Shown piece by piece: positions 35,201 through 45,470 of a stretch of 64,000 nucleotides of DNA. Source of the stretch: Bradyrhizobium sp. CCBAU 53351 (GTDB taxonomy: Bacteria; Pseudomonadota; Alphaproteobacteria; Rhizobiales; Xanthobacteraceae); contig NZ_CP030059.1 in NCBI RefSeq assembly GCF_015291745.1, forward strand, positions 6,041,501 through 6,105,500. Reading direction: 5' to 3'. The position numbers and the translations under genes are program-made. The notes beneath the pieces are model-generated. The model was not told the origin of the DNA, ran no database searches, and worked only from the letters and a program-made list of their open reading frames with translations. How positions within the stretch are numbered: the first letter of the stretch is position 1; every line of letters starts with the position of its first letter.

Positions 35201-35598
35201 AAGTAGACGAGGATTCCGTCACCGACGAACCTGGCTATCCTACCGTCGTAAGCGGCGATGACGCGCGCGCATGCGACGCGGTAGGCCCGGATCACTTCCC
35301 ACAGATCCTCGGGATCGAGACGCGCTGAGAGTGCGGTGGATCCGACCAGATCGCAAAACATAACGGTGAGGTGGCGCCGCTCGGCGTCGTGAGGAGGAGA
35401 CGGCGACGCGATCAACGCGGCTGGATCGAGTTCGGCAATGGCACGCAGCATCTTGCGGCGATGACCGAGCAGCACCCCGAGCTTGTCGAAGTCCTCGTCC
35501 ATCAGTTCGGGGAGGATGCCCACGTCGATGCCATTCTGGGCAAAACGCTCCGCGTATTGCCCAAGCCCCAGTTTCTCGAGCCACTCCGCAATCTGCAT
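32224..35598 (-). CDS. SAM / class III nucleotidyl cyclase / AAA ATPase / TPR protein
   Basis: This 1124-residue signalling protein has a SAM domain at about 1-60, then a class III cyclase homology domain at about 75-250 with metal-binding Asp83 (MFCDLVGST) and Asp127 (VGDGIL), transition-state NLAAR near 201-205, and purine-binding Lys240. An AAA/ATPase domain follows with Walker A GEAGIGKS at 301-308. A long helical TPR-like C-terminus runs from about 700. The cyclase residues look intact, so cAMP production is plausible. ATG 35598 is chosen; a GTG nine bases upstream is possible. The stop is 3 bases from the phaZ stop, convergent. Confidence 0.85.
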   Translation of the reverse strand: MQIAEWLEKLGLGQYAERFAQNGIDVGILPELMDEDFDKLGVLLGHRRKMLRAIAELDPAALIASPSPPHDAERRHLTVMFCDLVGSTALSARLDPEDLWEVIRAYRVACARVIAAYDGRIARFVGDGILVYFGYPRAHEDDAERAVRAGLDIIAAICELKTGAGERVELRIAIATGLVVAGDLISGDASEEHATIGDTPNLAARLQSLAEPGAVVVASSTRRLLGDLFTFRNLGRREVKGISEPIAVWAVEGASASESRFEAVRAARSIGFVGRKDEIEFILSRQRAAWQGLGQIVLISGEAGIGKSRIVATLSESPSLGTHRRVRYQCSPYHTNSALHPFVAQLDRAAGIRLHDTPEQKLDKLEAMLALGTQQVARATPLIAALLSISIGDRYPPLGLSPAQQRRQTFAALLDQLEGLARGQPLLLICEDMHWADATTLELFDLAVDRIRALPILVLMTSRPEFEPSWSGLANVSLLRLDRLDRQDTRALVEQVVVGRQLPREMMEQIIDKTDGIPLFVEELTKMVLESGLLVEDAGRYRLNSPLPPLAIPATLQDSLMARLDRLAPVKEVAQIGAAIGRDFSYALLKTVAGRDDLTLSAALAQLEEAELLLRRGTPPEANYSFKHALVQEAAYESLLKSKRQVLHTRIGEILRENFPAVAETEPEVLAHHFTEAGLSEAALEWWRKAGQQALKRSAYAEAIAHLGKAIAIADQLPDEPRRMMSRLHLQIAYGRALRGSLGHSAPETVAAWTRARQFAADIDDPVELAPVHSGLFNACLTQGELAPMRELADAIRSAADRRPDSPVAAVVAHWAGGVTCWFAGDYLNARTHLERALAVYGAEPDPATFRASALDLPFVIMRFLALVLWPLGSTARACRLAAEAVGAPAEKRALSQANALVHRAVFDGVCGGMLQQTETILALGLARDHTMPLYVAAGTYLNGLAKWRAGDRMAGVADMRHGWTLLRENDCYLCEPFWGMHVAVANAELGQVETGLDILNELIAGTAQSGQHWLDAELHRVRGRLLSRHDPSDVPRAEDALARALEIARHQQTRTFELRSALELARLHKTNGRADAISRVLDPVLAEFEAERNLPELVEARELLTQADEARDASPGRASWGRG

Positions 35599-35913
35599 GG
35601 CTCCCACCGATCTTATGACTGGCAGTTAGCAGAATTCTGGACCACGGCCGCGCGGGAGAATATCCCAACGCCGCCATGATGGCACGTCTTGTTTGTTGCG
35701 CGAAAATCTAGGTTACTCAGTACCGGTACGGTTTCGATCGGGATACTGCTCGATACGAACGGCTGCGCTACCAAGCATCGCTGGCGCGCAGCGTTGGACA
35801 GCAGAGGTTGCGATGAACCGTCATCGCTCATTCCAGACCTGAAGCCGAACCAACACTGCGGCTTGCGCTGACGTACGATGTCAAGCGGACTTTTTCCGTG
35901 AGCGCACGTCCCT
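35599..35913. other. 315-base intergenic region upstream of the cyclase gene
   Basis: It should contain the cyclase promoter. A palindrome cagtaccggtacgg lies at about 35717-35730. I see no credible gene, no repeat matching others in the window and no clear promoter hexamers. Confidence 0.4.
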
Positions 35914-36429
35914 TCATTGCTCGTTGATGGGCGTTGCGTCGTTGCGAGCCATCGTGCCCGCCGCAACCTGAAGCGAAGAGCCAACCACCCAACAGCCGGC
36001 TACAAAGGCGATCAGGCCGTTGGGCAGATTTTGATCAAGGACAAGGATGCTGACGGACAGAGTCGCAGCAATCGCTGCGCCGAACGTTCCGGCTGCACTC
36101 ATGATCTCGGCCGGCTCGGAACCGTTCCATTCTTCCGAGATGCTCGATCTCGACTTCCGTGCGACATTGCCGGCCAAGTCGATGCCGACATAATAGCTGA
36201 GAGCTCCGTAAAGCATTGTTATCAGCACGATCCAGCCGCTTTCAAACAGTCCGCCTTTCTGACGCAACAGGGTCGCACCCACATAGAGGCCGCAAGAGGC
36301 TCCAACGGCTGCCAGTCCAATTCTTTCAAGGAGATGAGCCGACTTGATCAGACGGGAACGAGGGATCCGAAGACTGCCGACGTGCCTTGTGAGGGAAAAT
36401 GCGTTGGAAAATGCGCTGCTTATCTTCAT
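35914..36429 (-). CDS. Three-helix membrane protein of unknown function
   Basis: The 171-residue product has hydrophobic helices at about 35-50 (LLERIGLAAVGASCGLYVG), 65-85 (SGWIVLITMLYGALSYYVG) and two near the C-terminus (FGAAIAATLSVSILVLDQ; GLIAFVAGCWVVGSSLQVAAG). A charged loop carries ARKSRSSISEEWNGSEP. AGGAG stands 7 bases before the ATG at 36429. Codon use is less G+C-biased than the flanking genes. Family not recognised. Confidence 0.6.
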   Translation of the reverse strand: MKISSAFSNAFSLTRHVGSLRIPRSRLIKSAHLLERIGLAAVGASCGLYVGATLLRQKGGLFESGWIVLITMLYGALSYYVGIDLAGNVARKSRSSISEEWNGSEPAEIMSAAGTFGAAIAATLSVSILVLDQNLPNGLIAFVAGCWVVGSSLQVAAGTMARNDATPINEQ

Positions 36430-36770
36430 CGGGGGCTCCTTCTGAGTAAGTGGCAGCCTACCGGCCGACCCGAATAGAAGCTGCCAGGACGCGTTTCTCG
36501 ATGCCCTTGATTCCATTTCTGAAAGATCTGTGCTGAGTGATGGGGCTGGCTTGCTCGTGAGCAAGACGAGGAGCCAACCCAAAGCTGCGAGCACGCGGCT
36601 GCGCAGGCATTGCATCTCACCCGTGTTCGTCAATCAGGTCCGGGTGCGGCAATTTCTTGCGGAAGTGGTAGTTCAGAAAGAGTGTGATGGAGTATGAAGC
36701 GGTTCACATGCCGCTGTTCCCTGTCGCTCCATCCGCTCACGATTTCCGGAGGACATGTGGAGCTCGCGCC
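36430..36770. other. 341-base intergenic region
   Basis: It lies between the membrane protein and the end of the ABC operon. The frame of the downstream gene stays open upstream and encodes one hydrophobic stretch, but no ribosome site supports a longer product. No repeats or terminators are obvious, although ggctggcttgctcgtgagcaag includes a short dyad. Confidence 0.35.
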
Positions 36771-38639
<1,869 letters not shown>

Positions 38640-38648
38640 GAACGTGCC

Positions 38649-39575
38649 CTAATAGCCGCGCGTGCGATCGACCAGCCCCGGCAACGCCTCGCCGCGGCGG
38701 TGGCGTGCGATGACGTCGAGCACGAAATCGACGGCCGTGTCCGGTGTCGTCATGCTGGCATTGTGCGGCGTCAGCAGGATTCGCGGGTGGCTCCAGAACG
38801 GATGGCCTGAAGGCAGCGGCTCGGGATCGGTCACGTCCAGCACCGCACCGGACAACGCGCCGCCGTCGAGCGCCGCGAGCAGGTCGGCCTCGACGAGATG
38901 CGGCCCACGTCCGACATTGACCAGCCCCGCCCCGCGCGGCAGGCGTGCGAACAGATCGGCATTGAGGATGCCGCGCGTTTCGTCGGTGAGCGGCAGCAGG
39001 CAGATGAGAATGTCAGCCTGCGCAAGGAATTCGGGCAGTGCCTCGCTACCGGCGTAACAGGTCACGCCCTCGATCTCGCGCGGCGAGCGATTCCAGCCGA
39101 ATAGCGGAAAGCCGAATGACCTGAGGCGATCGAGCACGGCCTGGCCGAGCTGGCCGAGCCCCATCACGCCGACCCGCCGCCGCTTCGCCGGCGTGATCCG
39201 GATCTCGCGCCAGACCTGCTGTTTCTGCTGACTGATGAAATCGAGGAGATCGCGATGCAGGGCCAGCACGACCATGGTAACATATGCCACCATGGTCTCG
39301 GCAATGCCGGGCTCCAGCATCCGGACCAGCGGGATGTGCGCCGGCACTTTCGTGGTGTCGAACTGGTCGACGCCTGCGCCGACCGAGAACACCAGTTCGA
39401 GATTGGGGAACGTCGTCGCGATATCGTCCGGCGGCACCCAGGCCACGAGATAGCGGACAGCAGCGGGGTCGCCGATATCGGGCCAGAGCCGGAACGGCAC
39501 ATCGGGCGCGCGCTCGGCGAAGAATGTCGCCCACTCGGCGCCGCGCTCCATGTTGGCCTTGTAGAGAACCGTCAT
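38649..39575 (-). CDS. 2-hydroxyacid dehydrogenase, GhrA-like glyoxylate/hydroxypyruvate reductase
   Basis: The 308-residue NAD(P)-dependent reductase has the Rossmann motif GVMGLGQLGQAVLDRLRSFG near 137-156, catalytic Arg in VNVGRGPHLVE, Glu in VTDPEPLPSGHP, and His in LTPHNASMT. The N-terminal LVAWVPPDDIATTFPNLELVFSVGAGVDQF is typical of the GhrA branch. It could reduce the keto acid made by the FAD oxidase just upstream. It is embedded in the ABC operon with 7- and 9-base gaps. Confidence 0.85.
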   Translation of the reverse strand: MTVLYKANMERGAEWATFFAERAPDVPFRLWPDIGDPAAVRYLVAWVPPDDIATTFPNLELVFSVGAGVDQFDTTKVPAHIPLVRMLEPGIAETMVAYVTMVVLALHRDLLDFISQQKQQVWREIRITPAKRRRVGVMGLGQLGQAVLDRLRSFGFPLFGWNRSPREIEGVTCYAGSEALPEFLAQADILICLLPLTDETRGILNADLFARLPRGAGLVNVGRGPHLVEADLLAALDGGALSGAVLDVTDPEPLPSGHPFWSHPRILLTPHNASMTTPDTAVDFVLDVIARHRRGEALPGLVDRTRGY

Positions 39576-39582
39576 GCCGTCC

Positions 39583-40911
39583 TCAGAACGGGCTGACGGG
39601 CGCCAGGCGCCGGCCGTCGATCATGCGCTTGTGGCTGTAGGCGGCGGGATCGACCAGCGGCGTCGCGCCGGTCACGATGTCGGCGGCGAGCTTGCCGGCG
39701 GCGGGGCCAATGCCAAAACCATGGCCGGAGAAGCCGGTCGCGAGGAAGAAGCCAGGCAGCGCATCGACCGGCGAGATCACGGGGATGGTATCGGGCGTGC
39801 AGTCGATGGTGCCGCCCCAGGCTTCCGCGATCTCGATGTCCTTCAATTCCGGATTCGCCTTGATCAAGGAGGCCAGCGCGGCATTGACCAGCGACATGTC
39901 GGGCGCGGGATCGCGCACGCGCTCGGTCTCGAACGGTGAGGGCTTGTCGAGGCGCCAGCCGGTGCCGCGCACGATCTGGTCGAAGAAGGACTTGCCGAAC
40001 GAGAGCTTCAGCCCGTTCTTGCGATGCAGATAGGTGGGCCAGAAGGTGCGCGCGTAGCGGAACAGGTCGGGCGACAGCTCGACCGTGCCGCGGTTGCGCA
40101 GCGCCAGCGTGAAGCCGCCGTCGAGGCGGCGGCGGATGCAGTAGAAGTCGGTGCCGAGCGCGCCCGAGGTGATCTCCGGCGCCGGCGTGGTCCGGCATGC
40201 GGTGGCGTTGACGAGACCGATCGGCAGCTCGATGCCGTGACGGCGGCAAAACAGCGACGACCACGCCCCGCCCGACAGCAGCACGGCTTGCGTGCGGATG
40301 GTGCCTTTCTCGGTGACGACGGCGCTGACACGGCCGCCTTGCGTCTCCAGCCCGCGCGCCGCGCAGCCCTGATGAATGGTGACGCCATGTTTTCGCGCGG
40401 CCGTCGCAAGCGCCGGCACGGCCATCGACGGCTCGGCGCGGCCGTCGCTCGGCGTGTGCAGGCCGCCAACCCATGTGTCGGTATTGCCCGGCATGCGCTC
40501 GGCGACTTCGGCCGGCGTCAGCACTGTGGAGTGCACCTGCATCTCGCGTGCGACCGCGGCCCAGCGCTCCCAGCTCGCAAGCTCGTCCTTGCTCTTGGTG
40601 AGGAACAGCACGCCGGTGCGGCGGAAGCCGGCATCGACGCCGGCATCGTTCTGCATGTCCTCCCACAGCCGCAGCGCTTCGCGCGCCAACGGGATTTCCT
40701 CGCGCGCGCGGCCCTGCTGGCGACACCAACCCCAATTGCGGCTCGACTGCTCGCCGCCGACATGGCCCTTCTCGAGAAGCGCGACCGAGTGGCCCTTCTT
40801 CGCCAGATGGTAGCCTGCGGACACGCCGATGACGCCACCGCCGATGACGACGACGTCCACCTGCGCGGGCAGGCGTTCATCGCTATTGATTCGGTTCAGC
40901 GGCGGGGACAT
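39583..40911 (-). CDS. FAD-dependent oxidoreductase (DAO/glycine oxidase-like)
   Basis: This 442-residue flavoenzyme of the DAO fold oxidises amines or amino acids to imines, releasing keto acid. The N-terminal FAD-binding VVVIGGGVIGVSAGYHLAKKGH is followed by EKGHVGGEQSSRNWGWCRQQ. The C-terminal ATGFSGHGFGIGPAAGKLAADI is the second flavin-contact block. It is typical of the enzymes that start opine, sarcosine or D-amino-acid catabolism. It lies between the permease and reductase genes of the ABC operon, which ties it to the imported substrate. Confidence 0.85.
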   Translation of the reverse strand: MSPPLNRINSDERLPAQVDVVVIGGGVIGVSAGYHLAKKGHSVALLEKGHVGGEQSSRNWGWCRQQGRAREEIPLAREALRLWEDMQNDAGVDAGFRRTGVLFLTKSKDELASWERWAAVAREMQVHSTVLTPAEVAERMPGNTDTWVGGLHTPSDGRAEPSMAVPALATAARKHGVTIHQGCAARGLETQGGRVSAVVTEKGTIRTQAVLLSGGAWSSLFCRRHGIELPIGLVNATACRTTPAPEITSGALGTDFYCIRRRLDGGFTLALRNRGTVELSPDLFRYARTFWPTYLHRKNGLKLSFGKSFFDQIVRGTGWRLDKPSPFETERVRDPAPDMSLVNAALASLIKANPELKDIEIAEAWGGTIDCTPDTIPVISPVDALPGFFLATGFSGHGFGIGPAAGKLAADIVTGATPLVDPAAYSHKRMIDGRRLAPVSPF

Positions 40912-40951
40912 GGGGCACTCCTGGCATTCAGTTCGGTCGAGTTCTTGCTCA

Positions 40952-41827
40952 TCAGGGGATGTTCATCCGCGGATCGAGCGCATCGCGCAGGCCGTCACCG
41001 AGGAAGTTGAAGCTGGTGACCGCCAGCGTGATGGCGAGGCCCGGCGCGATCGCAAGCCATGGCGCGCTGGTGAGATAGATCTGCGCGTTGTTGAGCATGT
41101 TGCCCCAGCTCGCGGCCGGCGGCTGGATACCGTAGCCGAGATAGCTGACATAGGATTCCAGCAGGATTGCCTTGGCGACGTTCAGGGTCGCCGCTACCAC
41201 GATCGGCGCGATCGCATTTGGCACCAGCTCGCGGAACATGATCCGCAGGTTCGACGAGCCGAACGCGAGTGCAGCAACCGCAAACTCGCGTTCCCGCAGC
41301 GACCGCACCTGGGCCTCGACGACGCGCGCTACCGCCATCCAGGCGGTCGCCGCGATCAGCACGGTGGTGGTGACGAGGCCTGGCTCGGTGAGCGCCGCCA
41401 GCGCGAGCAGCAGGAAGATGGTCGGAAAGCACAGCACGGCGTCGACGAGCCGCATCAGCACCGCGCCGACCACGCCGCCATAGAAGCCGGCAAAGGCGCC
41501 GACGACGATGCCGACCGCCATCGCGATCACCATCGCGACGATGCCGATCGAAAGCGAGACGCGTCCGCCCATCATCAGCCGCGCCAGCACGTCGCGGCCG
41601 AGCTCGTCGGTGCCGAGGATGTGCGCGCCCGAGAGCGGAGGCGCGAACCGCTTCATGATGTCGATATAGGTGTCGTCGAACGGCAGCAGGTACGGGCCGA
41701 ATGCCGCACCGAGCACAAGCACCAGAATGATGACGGCACCGGCGAGCGCCAGGCGATGCCGGCGGAAGCGCCGCCACGCGGCCTGACCGGGCGCGAGCTG
41801 GACGGTAGAGAGGGTTGCGGTCGCCAT
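40952..41827 (-). CDS. ABC transporter permease, DppC/OppC type
   Basis: The 291-residue inner-membrane subunit has the N-terminal conserved region (RRFRRHRLALAGAVIILVLVLG), DPF-like PYLLPFDD, HILGTDELGRDVLARLMMGGR, and the BPD_transp_1 domain with EAA loop (EREFAVAALAFGSSNLRIMF). The C-terminal SYVSYLGYGIQPPAASWGNM is a signature of the DppC class. The start MATATLST at 41827 lies 4 bases after the stop of the DppB-type gene. It is the second permease of the operon. Confidence 0.9.
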   Translation of the reverse strand: MATATLSTVQLAPGQAAWRRFRRHRLALAGAVIILVLVLGAAFGPYLLPFDDTYIDIMKRFAPPLSGAHILGTDELGRDVLARLMMGGRVSLSIGIVAMVIAMAVGIVVGAFAGFYGGVVGAVLMRLVDAVLCFPTIFLLLALAALTEPGLVTTTVLIAATAWMAVARVVEAQVRSLREREFAVAALAFGSSNLRIMFRELVPNAIAPIVVAATLNVAKAILLESYVSYLGYGIQPPAASWGNMLNNAQIYLTSAPWLAIAPGLAITLAVTSFNFLGDGLRDALDPRMNIP

Positions 41828-41831
41828 CGCC

Positions 41832-42782
41832 TTAGCCCACCCGGATGCGCGGATCGACGACGGCATAGAGGATGTCGGCGAGCAACGAGCCGATCAGCAC
41901 CATGGCCGCCGAGAACATCAGGATGCCCATCACCACGGGATAGTCGCGGTAACCGATCGAATCCAGGAACAGGCGGCCCATGCCGGGCCAGGTGAACACG
42001 GTCTCGGCCACCAGCGCGCCGCCGAGCAGCGTCGGGAACTGCAGGCCCGCCACCGTGATCATCGGCAGCAGCGCGTTACGCAGCGCGTGCACGGTGAGGA
42101 TACGCCATTCCGGCAGGCCCTTGGCACGCGCGGTGCGGATGTAGTCCTGGTTGATCACCTCGAGCATGGAGGAGCGCATGAAACGGCCCCACATCGCGGT
42201 CTCGACCAGCGCCAGCACCAGCGCCGGCGCGATCAGATGATGCATGAGGTCGAGGAAGGAGCCGTCGCCGACGGTCTCGCGGTTTCCGGCCGGCAGCCAG
42301 CCGAGCTTCACCGAGAACACGTAGATCGTGACGAGGCCGAACCAGAAGGTCGGGATCGACAGCGCGATCATGGCGCCGACGGTCGCAAGCGTGTCGAACA
42401 GCGAATAGCGCCGTAGCGCGCCGAGAATGCCGATCCAGCAGCCGAGCAGCACCGCGATGATGGTCGCCGTCGCCATCAGCTCCAGGGTGGCGCCGAGATG
42501 CGAGGAGATCACCGCCAGCACCGCCTCGCCATCGCGATAGGACTTGCCCCAATCACCCCGCACCATGCGGCCGAACCAATCGAGATACTGGATCGGCAGC
42601 GGACGATCGAGGCCGAGCTGGCTGGTGACGCGATCGAGATCCTCCTGCGTCATCTGCGCGGAGGCCGCGAATTGCGACAGCGGACCGCCGGGCGCCAGAT
42701 GCAGGATGGCGAAGCCGATTCCCGAGACGATCACGAGCAGCATGATCGCCTGCGCCAGGCGGTTGACGACGTAACGGGCCAT
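41832..42782 (-). CDS. ABC transporter permease, DppB/OppB type
   Basis: This 316-residue six-helix permease begins MARYVVNRLAQAIMLLVIVSG with ATLGF-like IGFAILHLAPGGPLSQFA and has the EAA-region QDYIRTARAKGLPEWRI. It ends LADILYAVVDPRIRVG, the classic DppB C-terminus. It forms a heterodimer with the DppC-type permease encoded next. It lies 27 bases after the binding-protein gene in the same transcript. Confidence 0.9.
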   Translation of the reverse strand: MARYVVNRLAQAIMLLVIVSGIGFAILHLAPGGPLSQFAASAQMTQEDLDRVTSQLGLDRPLPIQYLDWFGRMVRGDWGKSYRDGEAVLAVISSHLGATLELMATATIIAVLLGCWIGILGALRRYSLFDTLATVGAMIALSIPTFWFGLVTIYVFSVKLGWLPAGNRETVGDGSFLDLMHHLIAPALVLALVETAMWGRFMRSSMLEVINQDYIRTARAKGLPEWRILTVHALRNALLPMITVAGLQFPTLLGGALVAETVFTWPGMGRLFLDSIGYRDYPVVMGILMFSAAMVLIGSLLADILYAVVDPRIRVG

Positions 42783-42809
42783 CTCAGGCGATCCAGCGTA
42801 TTGGTCGCA

Positions 42810-44495
42810 TCACGCCCAATACCATTCGCGCATGTTCCAGCTGTTGATCGACATGTTGATGTTGGGACGGAAGCCTTGCAGCCCCTCCTTGATGCCCTCG
42901 GCGATGAAGCCCTGGAACAGCGGCAGGATGGCGAGGTCGTTGCGGATCAGCTTTTGCAGCTCACCATAGGTCGCTTTGCGCTGCACCAGGTCGAATTGCT
43001 TGGCGCCTTGAGAAAGCAGCCGGTCGGCCTCCGCGTTCTGATATTGATAGGTGTTGTAGCCGCGGCCGCCCTTGGCGGGAATCGCACCGGAGCCGAAGCG
43101 GGGCGTCACGTCGGGGTCGCTGCCCAGCATGAAGTTCACGCCGACGATCACCGAATTGAACTTCGATTGCTGCCAGAAGTCGCCCCAGATCACCGCAGCC
43201 GGCATGTTGTTGACGCGCATCGCAGCGCCGATCGCGCGCCAGTCCTGAATCAGGAGCTGCTGACATTGCTCGCGCACGGCGCTGCCCGCCGTGGTCGAAT
43301 TGGCGAACTCGAGCTTGACGCCGCCCTTCTCGCGAATGCCGCCGGAGCCACGAACCCAGCCCGCCGCGTCGAGCAGCGCGTTGGCTTTGGCAGGATCATA
43401 TTTGTGTTGCGGCAGCCCTTGCTGGAACGACCACGCCTGCTGCGGCACAAAACTCTCGGTCTGCGTCGGCAGGCCGTAATAAAGCGCATCGATGATCGCC
43501 TGCTTGTTGATACCGAGATAGAGCGCCTCGCGCACGGCGCGGTCGGCGAAGGGCCCGAATTCCAGATTGGGCGCGATATGCTCCACCGAGGAGGTCGAGG
43601 AGACGAAGATCTTGCGGCCCTTCAGCGTCTTCGCTTCCTGGACGAAGTTCGGCAGGATGCCCTGCAGGCCGGTGTAGTCGACCTGGCCGGTGCGGAACTG
43701 GGTGTAGAGAACGGTGAGGTCCGGAATGTACTTGAAGACGACACGTTCGACGTAAGGTCCCTTGCCGTGGTAGCCGGCATGGGCATTCAGCAAGATATGG
43801 TCGCCCGGCACGCGCTCGGCCCAGCGGAACGGTCCGGTGCCGACCGGCGCGTTGTGGAACGGCGAAGCGTTGGGATCGGACACCTTCTCCAGGATGTGCT
43901 TGGGCACGATGAAGGTGAACGACGCCAGGATCGACATGTAGGGCGAATAGGGCGCTTCCATCCGCCAATGGATCTCGTCGGGCGCGACGACGGTGATGTC
44001 TTTGACGAGGCTATGGCCGACCCGGCTGCGTGCGCGGAAACCGGGATTGTTGATCAGCTCGAGCGAGAACTTGACGTCCTCCGCCGTGAACGGGGTGCCG
44101 TCGTGCCACTTCACGTCATTGCGCAGCTTGATCTTCCAGGTCAGGCCGTCCGCCGACAGACCGCCATTCTCGATGGTCGGGACCTCGCGGGCGAGGTCGG
44201 GGACGAACTTGCCGTCGGGCTCGATGAACCAGAGCGGCGAGAACACCTGCCACCAGATGCCCTGATCGACCTCGATGCCCGGCATCAGCGGATGAAAGAC
44301 GGTCGGCTCCTGCGACAGTGCCGCGATCACCTGTCCGCGCGGCTTGTCCGGCGGATTGGCGGGGCGTTCGGCCTGGGCAAAGGCGCTACCTGACAGTGTC
44401 CATCCCGCCGCAGCGCCCGCGCCGAGCTGAAAGAACTGACGGCGATTCGGAATGCCGAGTGCCGGGACGCCGAGCTTGCCGGTGTCGTCTGCCAT
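42810..44495 (-). CDS. ABC transporter substrate-binding protein (SBP family 5), Tat-exported
   Basis: This 561-residue periplasmic protein binds peptide-like substrates and delivers them to the permeases. The signal contains twin arginine (R18-R19, NRRQFFQLGAGAAAGWTL) and an AFA cleavage site. Family 5 features include PLWFIEPDGKFVPDLAREV and KWHDGTPFTAEDVKFSLE. The C-terminus carries QGFRPNINMSINSWNMREW. It is the first gene of the operon; the promoter at 44598-44626 (minus) drives it. Tat export suggests folding or a cofactor before export. Confidence 0.9.
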   Translation of the reverse strand: MADDTGKLGVPALGIPNRRQFFQLGAGAAAGWTLSGSAFAQAERPANPPDKPRGQVIAALSQEPTVFHPLMPGIEVDQGIWWQVFSPLWFIEPDGKFVPDLAREVPTIENGGLSADGLTWKIKLRNDVKWHDGTPFTAEDVKFSLELINNPGFRARSRVGHSLVKDITVVAPDEIHWRMEAPYSPYMSILASFTFIVPKHILEKVSDPNASPFHNAPVGTGPFRWAERVPGDHILLNAHAGYHGKGPYVERVVFKYIPDLTVLYTQFRTGQVDYTGLQGILPNFVQEAKTLKGRKIFVSSTSSVEHIAPNLEFGPFADRAVREALYLGINKQAIIDALYYGLPTQTESFVPQQAWSFQQGLPQHKYDPAKANALLDAAGWVRGSGGIREKGGVKLEFANSTTAGSAVREQCQQLLIQDWRAIGAAMRVNNMPAAVIWGDFWQQSKFNSVIVGVNFMLGSDPDVTPRFGSGAIPAKGGRGYNTYQYQNAEADRLLSQGAKQFDLVQRKATYGELQKLIRNDLAILPLFQGFIAEGIKEGLQGFRPNINMSINSWNMREWYWA

Positions 44496-44597
44496 GACCC
44501 ACTCTCCGTTTCCGCACGCGGCACCGTCTCCCGCGCCCCCGAGACCCCGGCAAAGGGACAGGAGTGGGCTTTAGTGCTTCTAAATTTTTCTGACAAA

Positions 44598-44626
44598 ATT
44601 TCATCACGACTAAATACAGCTGTCAA
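44598..44626 (-). promoter_or_regulatory. Sigma-70-type promoter of the ABC operon
   Basis: Reading the minus strand, TTGACA (44626-44621) is a perfect -35, then a 17-base spacer, then TGAAAT (4 of 6) at 44603-44598. It is about 100 bases upstream of the binding-protein start. Two AAATTT half-sites (44582-44587 and 44596-44601) flank the -10 and could be an operator for the divergent XRE-cupin regulator. Confidence 0.5.
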
Positions 44627-44709
44627 TCGCATTGCTAGTATGCGCGACCTTTCCGAGTGAAGCCTCGGCCGATGCGGCCGCGGCTCGAGATGATGCATGG
44701 GAGAGCGAC

Positions 44710-45342
44710 ATGGATGGTCGCGGCGACACGAATAGCCCGAAGGACACTGCGACGATCGAGGCGGACGATACGGTCGACCAGCGCCTCGGCGAAACCGTGC
44801 GGCTGCTGCGTCAGCGCGCCGGCTACTCGATCCAGGATGTCGCCACCAAGACCGGCCTCTCCACCGGCATGATCAGCCAGCTCGAACGCGCGCGCGCCAT
44901 GCCGTCCATCCGCACGCTGCGCCTGCTCAGCATCGCGCTCGACGTGCCCATCTCCTATTTCTTCGAGACCAGCGATCCCGTCGAGGCGCCGCGCTACATC
45001 GTGCGCAAGAATGCCAGGCGGCTGCTGCGGCTCACCGCCAGCGGCGTGGTCAAGGAAGCCCTCACCCCCGCAGGCAAAGGCCAGCTCGAGCTCTATGAGC
45101 TCACGCTCAATCCCGGCGCCTCCTCCGGCACCGACTTCCTGCAACACACCGGCGAGAAGGCCGGCTACATCCTCTCGGGCAGCCTGCGGCTGTGGCTCGA
45201 CAACCAGGCCCATGTGCTGGAAGCCGGCGACAGTTTCCGCTTTCCGAGCATCGTGCCGCACATGTTCGACAATCCGACCCAGCAGGCGGCGCGCGTGATC
45301 TGGGTGACGACGCTGCAGCAGACCGATTCGCCTGCTGGTTGA
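44710..45342 (+). CDS. XRE-type regulator with cupin domain
   Basis: This 210-residue regulator has an N-terminal helix-turn-helix (about 28-82, VRLLRQRAGYSIQDVATKTG, then STGMISQLERARAMPS) and a C-terminal cupin (about 130-205, LNPGASSGTDFLQHTGEKAGYILSGS). The cupin may sense the imported substrate or an amino-acid-type ligand, as in PuuR-like regulators. The GGGAGAG site supports ATG 44710 over an upstream TTG or CTG. It is divergent from the ABC operon and the likely regulator of it. Confidence 0.85.
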   Translation: MDGRGDTNSPKDTATIEADDTVDQRLGETVRLLRQRAGYSIQDVATKTGLSTGMISQLERARAMPSIRTLRLLSIALDVPISYFFETSDPVEAPRYIVRKNARRLLRLTASGVVKEALTPAGKGQLELYELTLNPGASSGTDFLQHTGEKAGYILSGSLRLWLDNQAHVLEAGDSFRFPSIVPHMFDNPTQQAARVIWVTTLQQTDSPAG

Positions 45343-45470
45343 GGCCGGCCCAAACCCGCGACCGCCGGAAATTGCCCCTCGACGGCGCTGCATCCAATCT
45401 GTAGCTCACATGAAGCGGCCTGCTCGACGCGGCCGCCCCGGTCCGCGGCTGGCGTCCTTGGTGTGAGACC

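Noticed and set aside
36430..36633. N-terminal extension of the three-helix membrane protein to TTG 36633
   Set aside because: The ATG at 36429 has a strong AGGAG and the extension has none; the extra hydrophobic stretch is not convincing as a domain.
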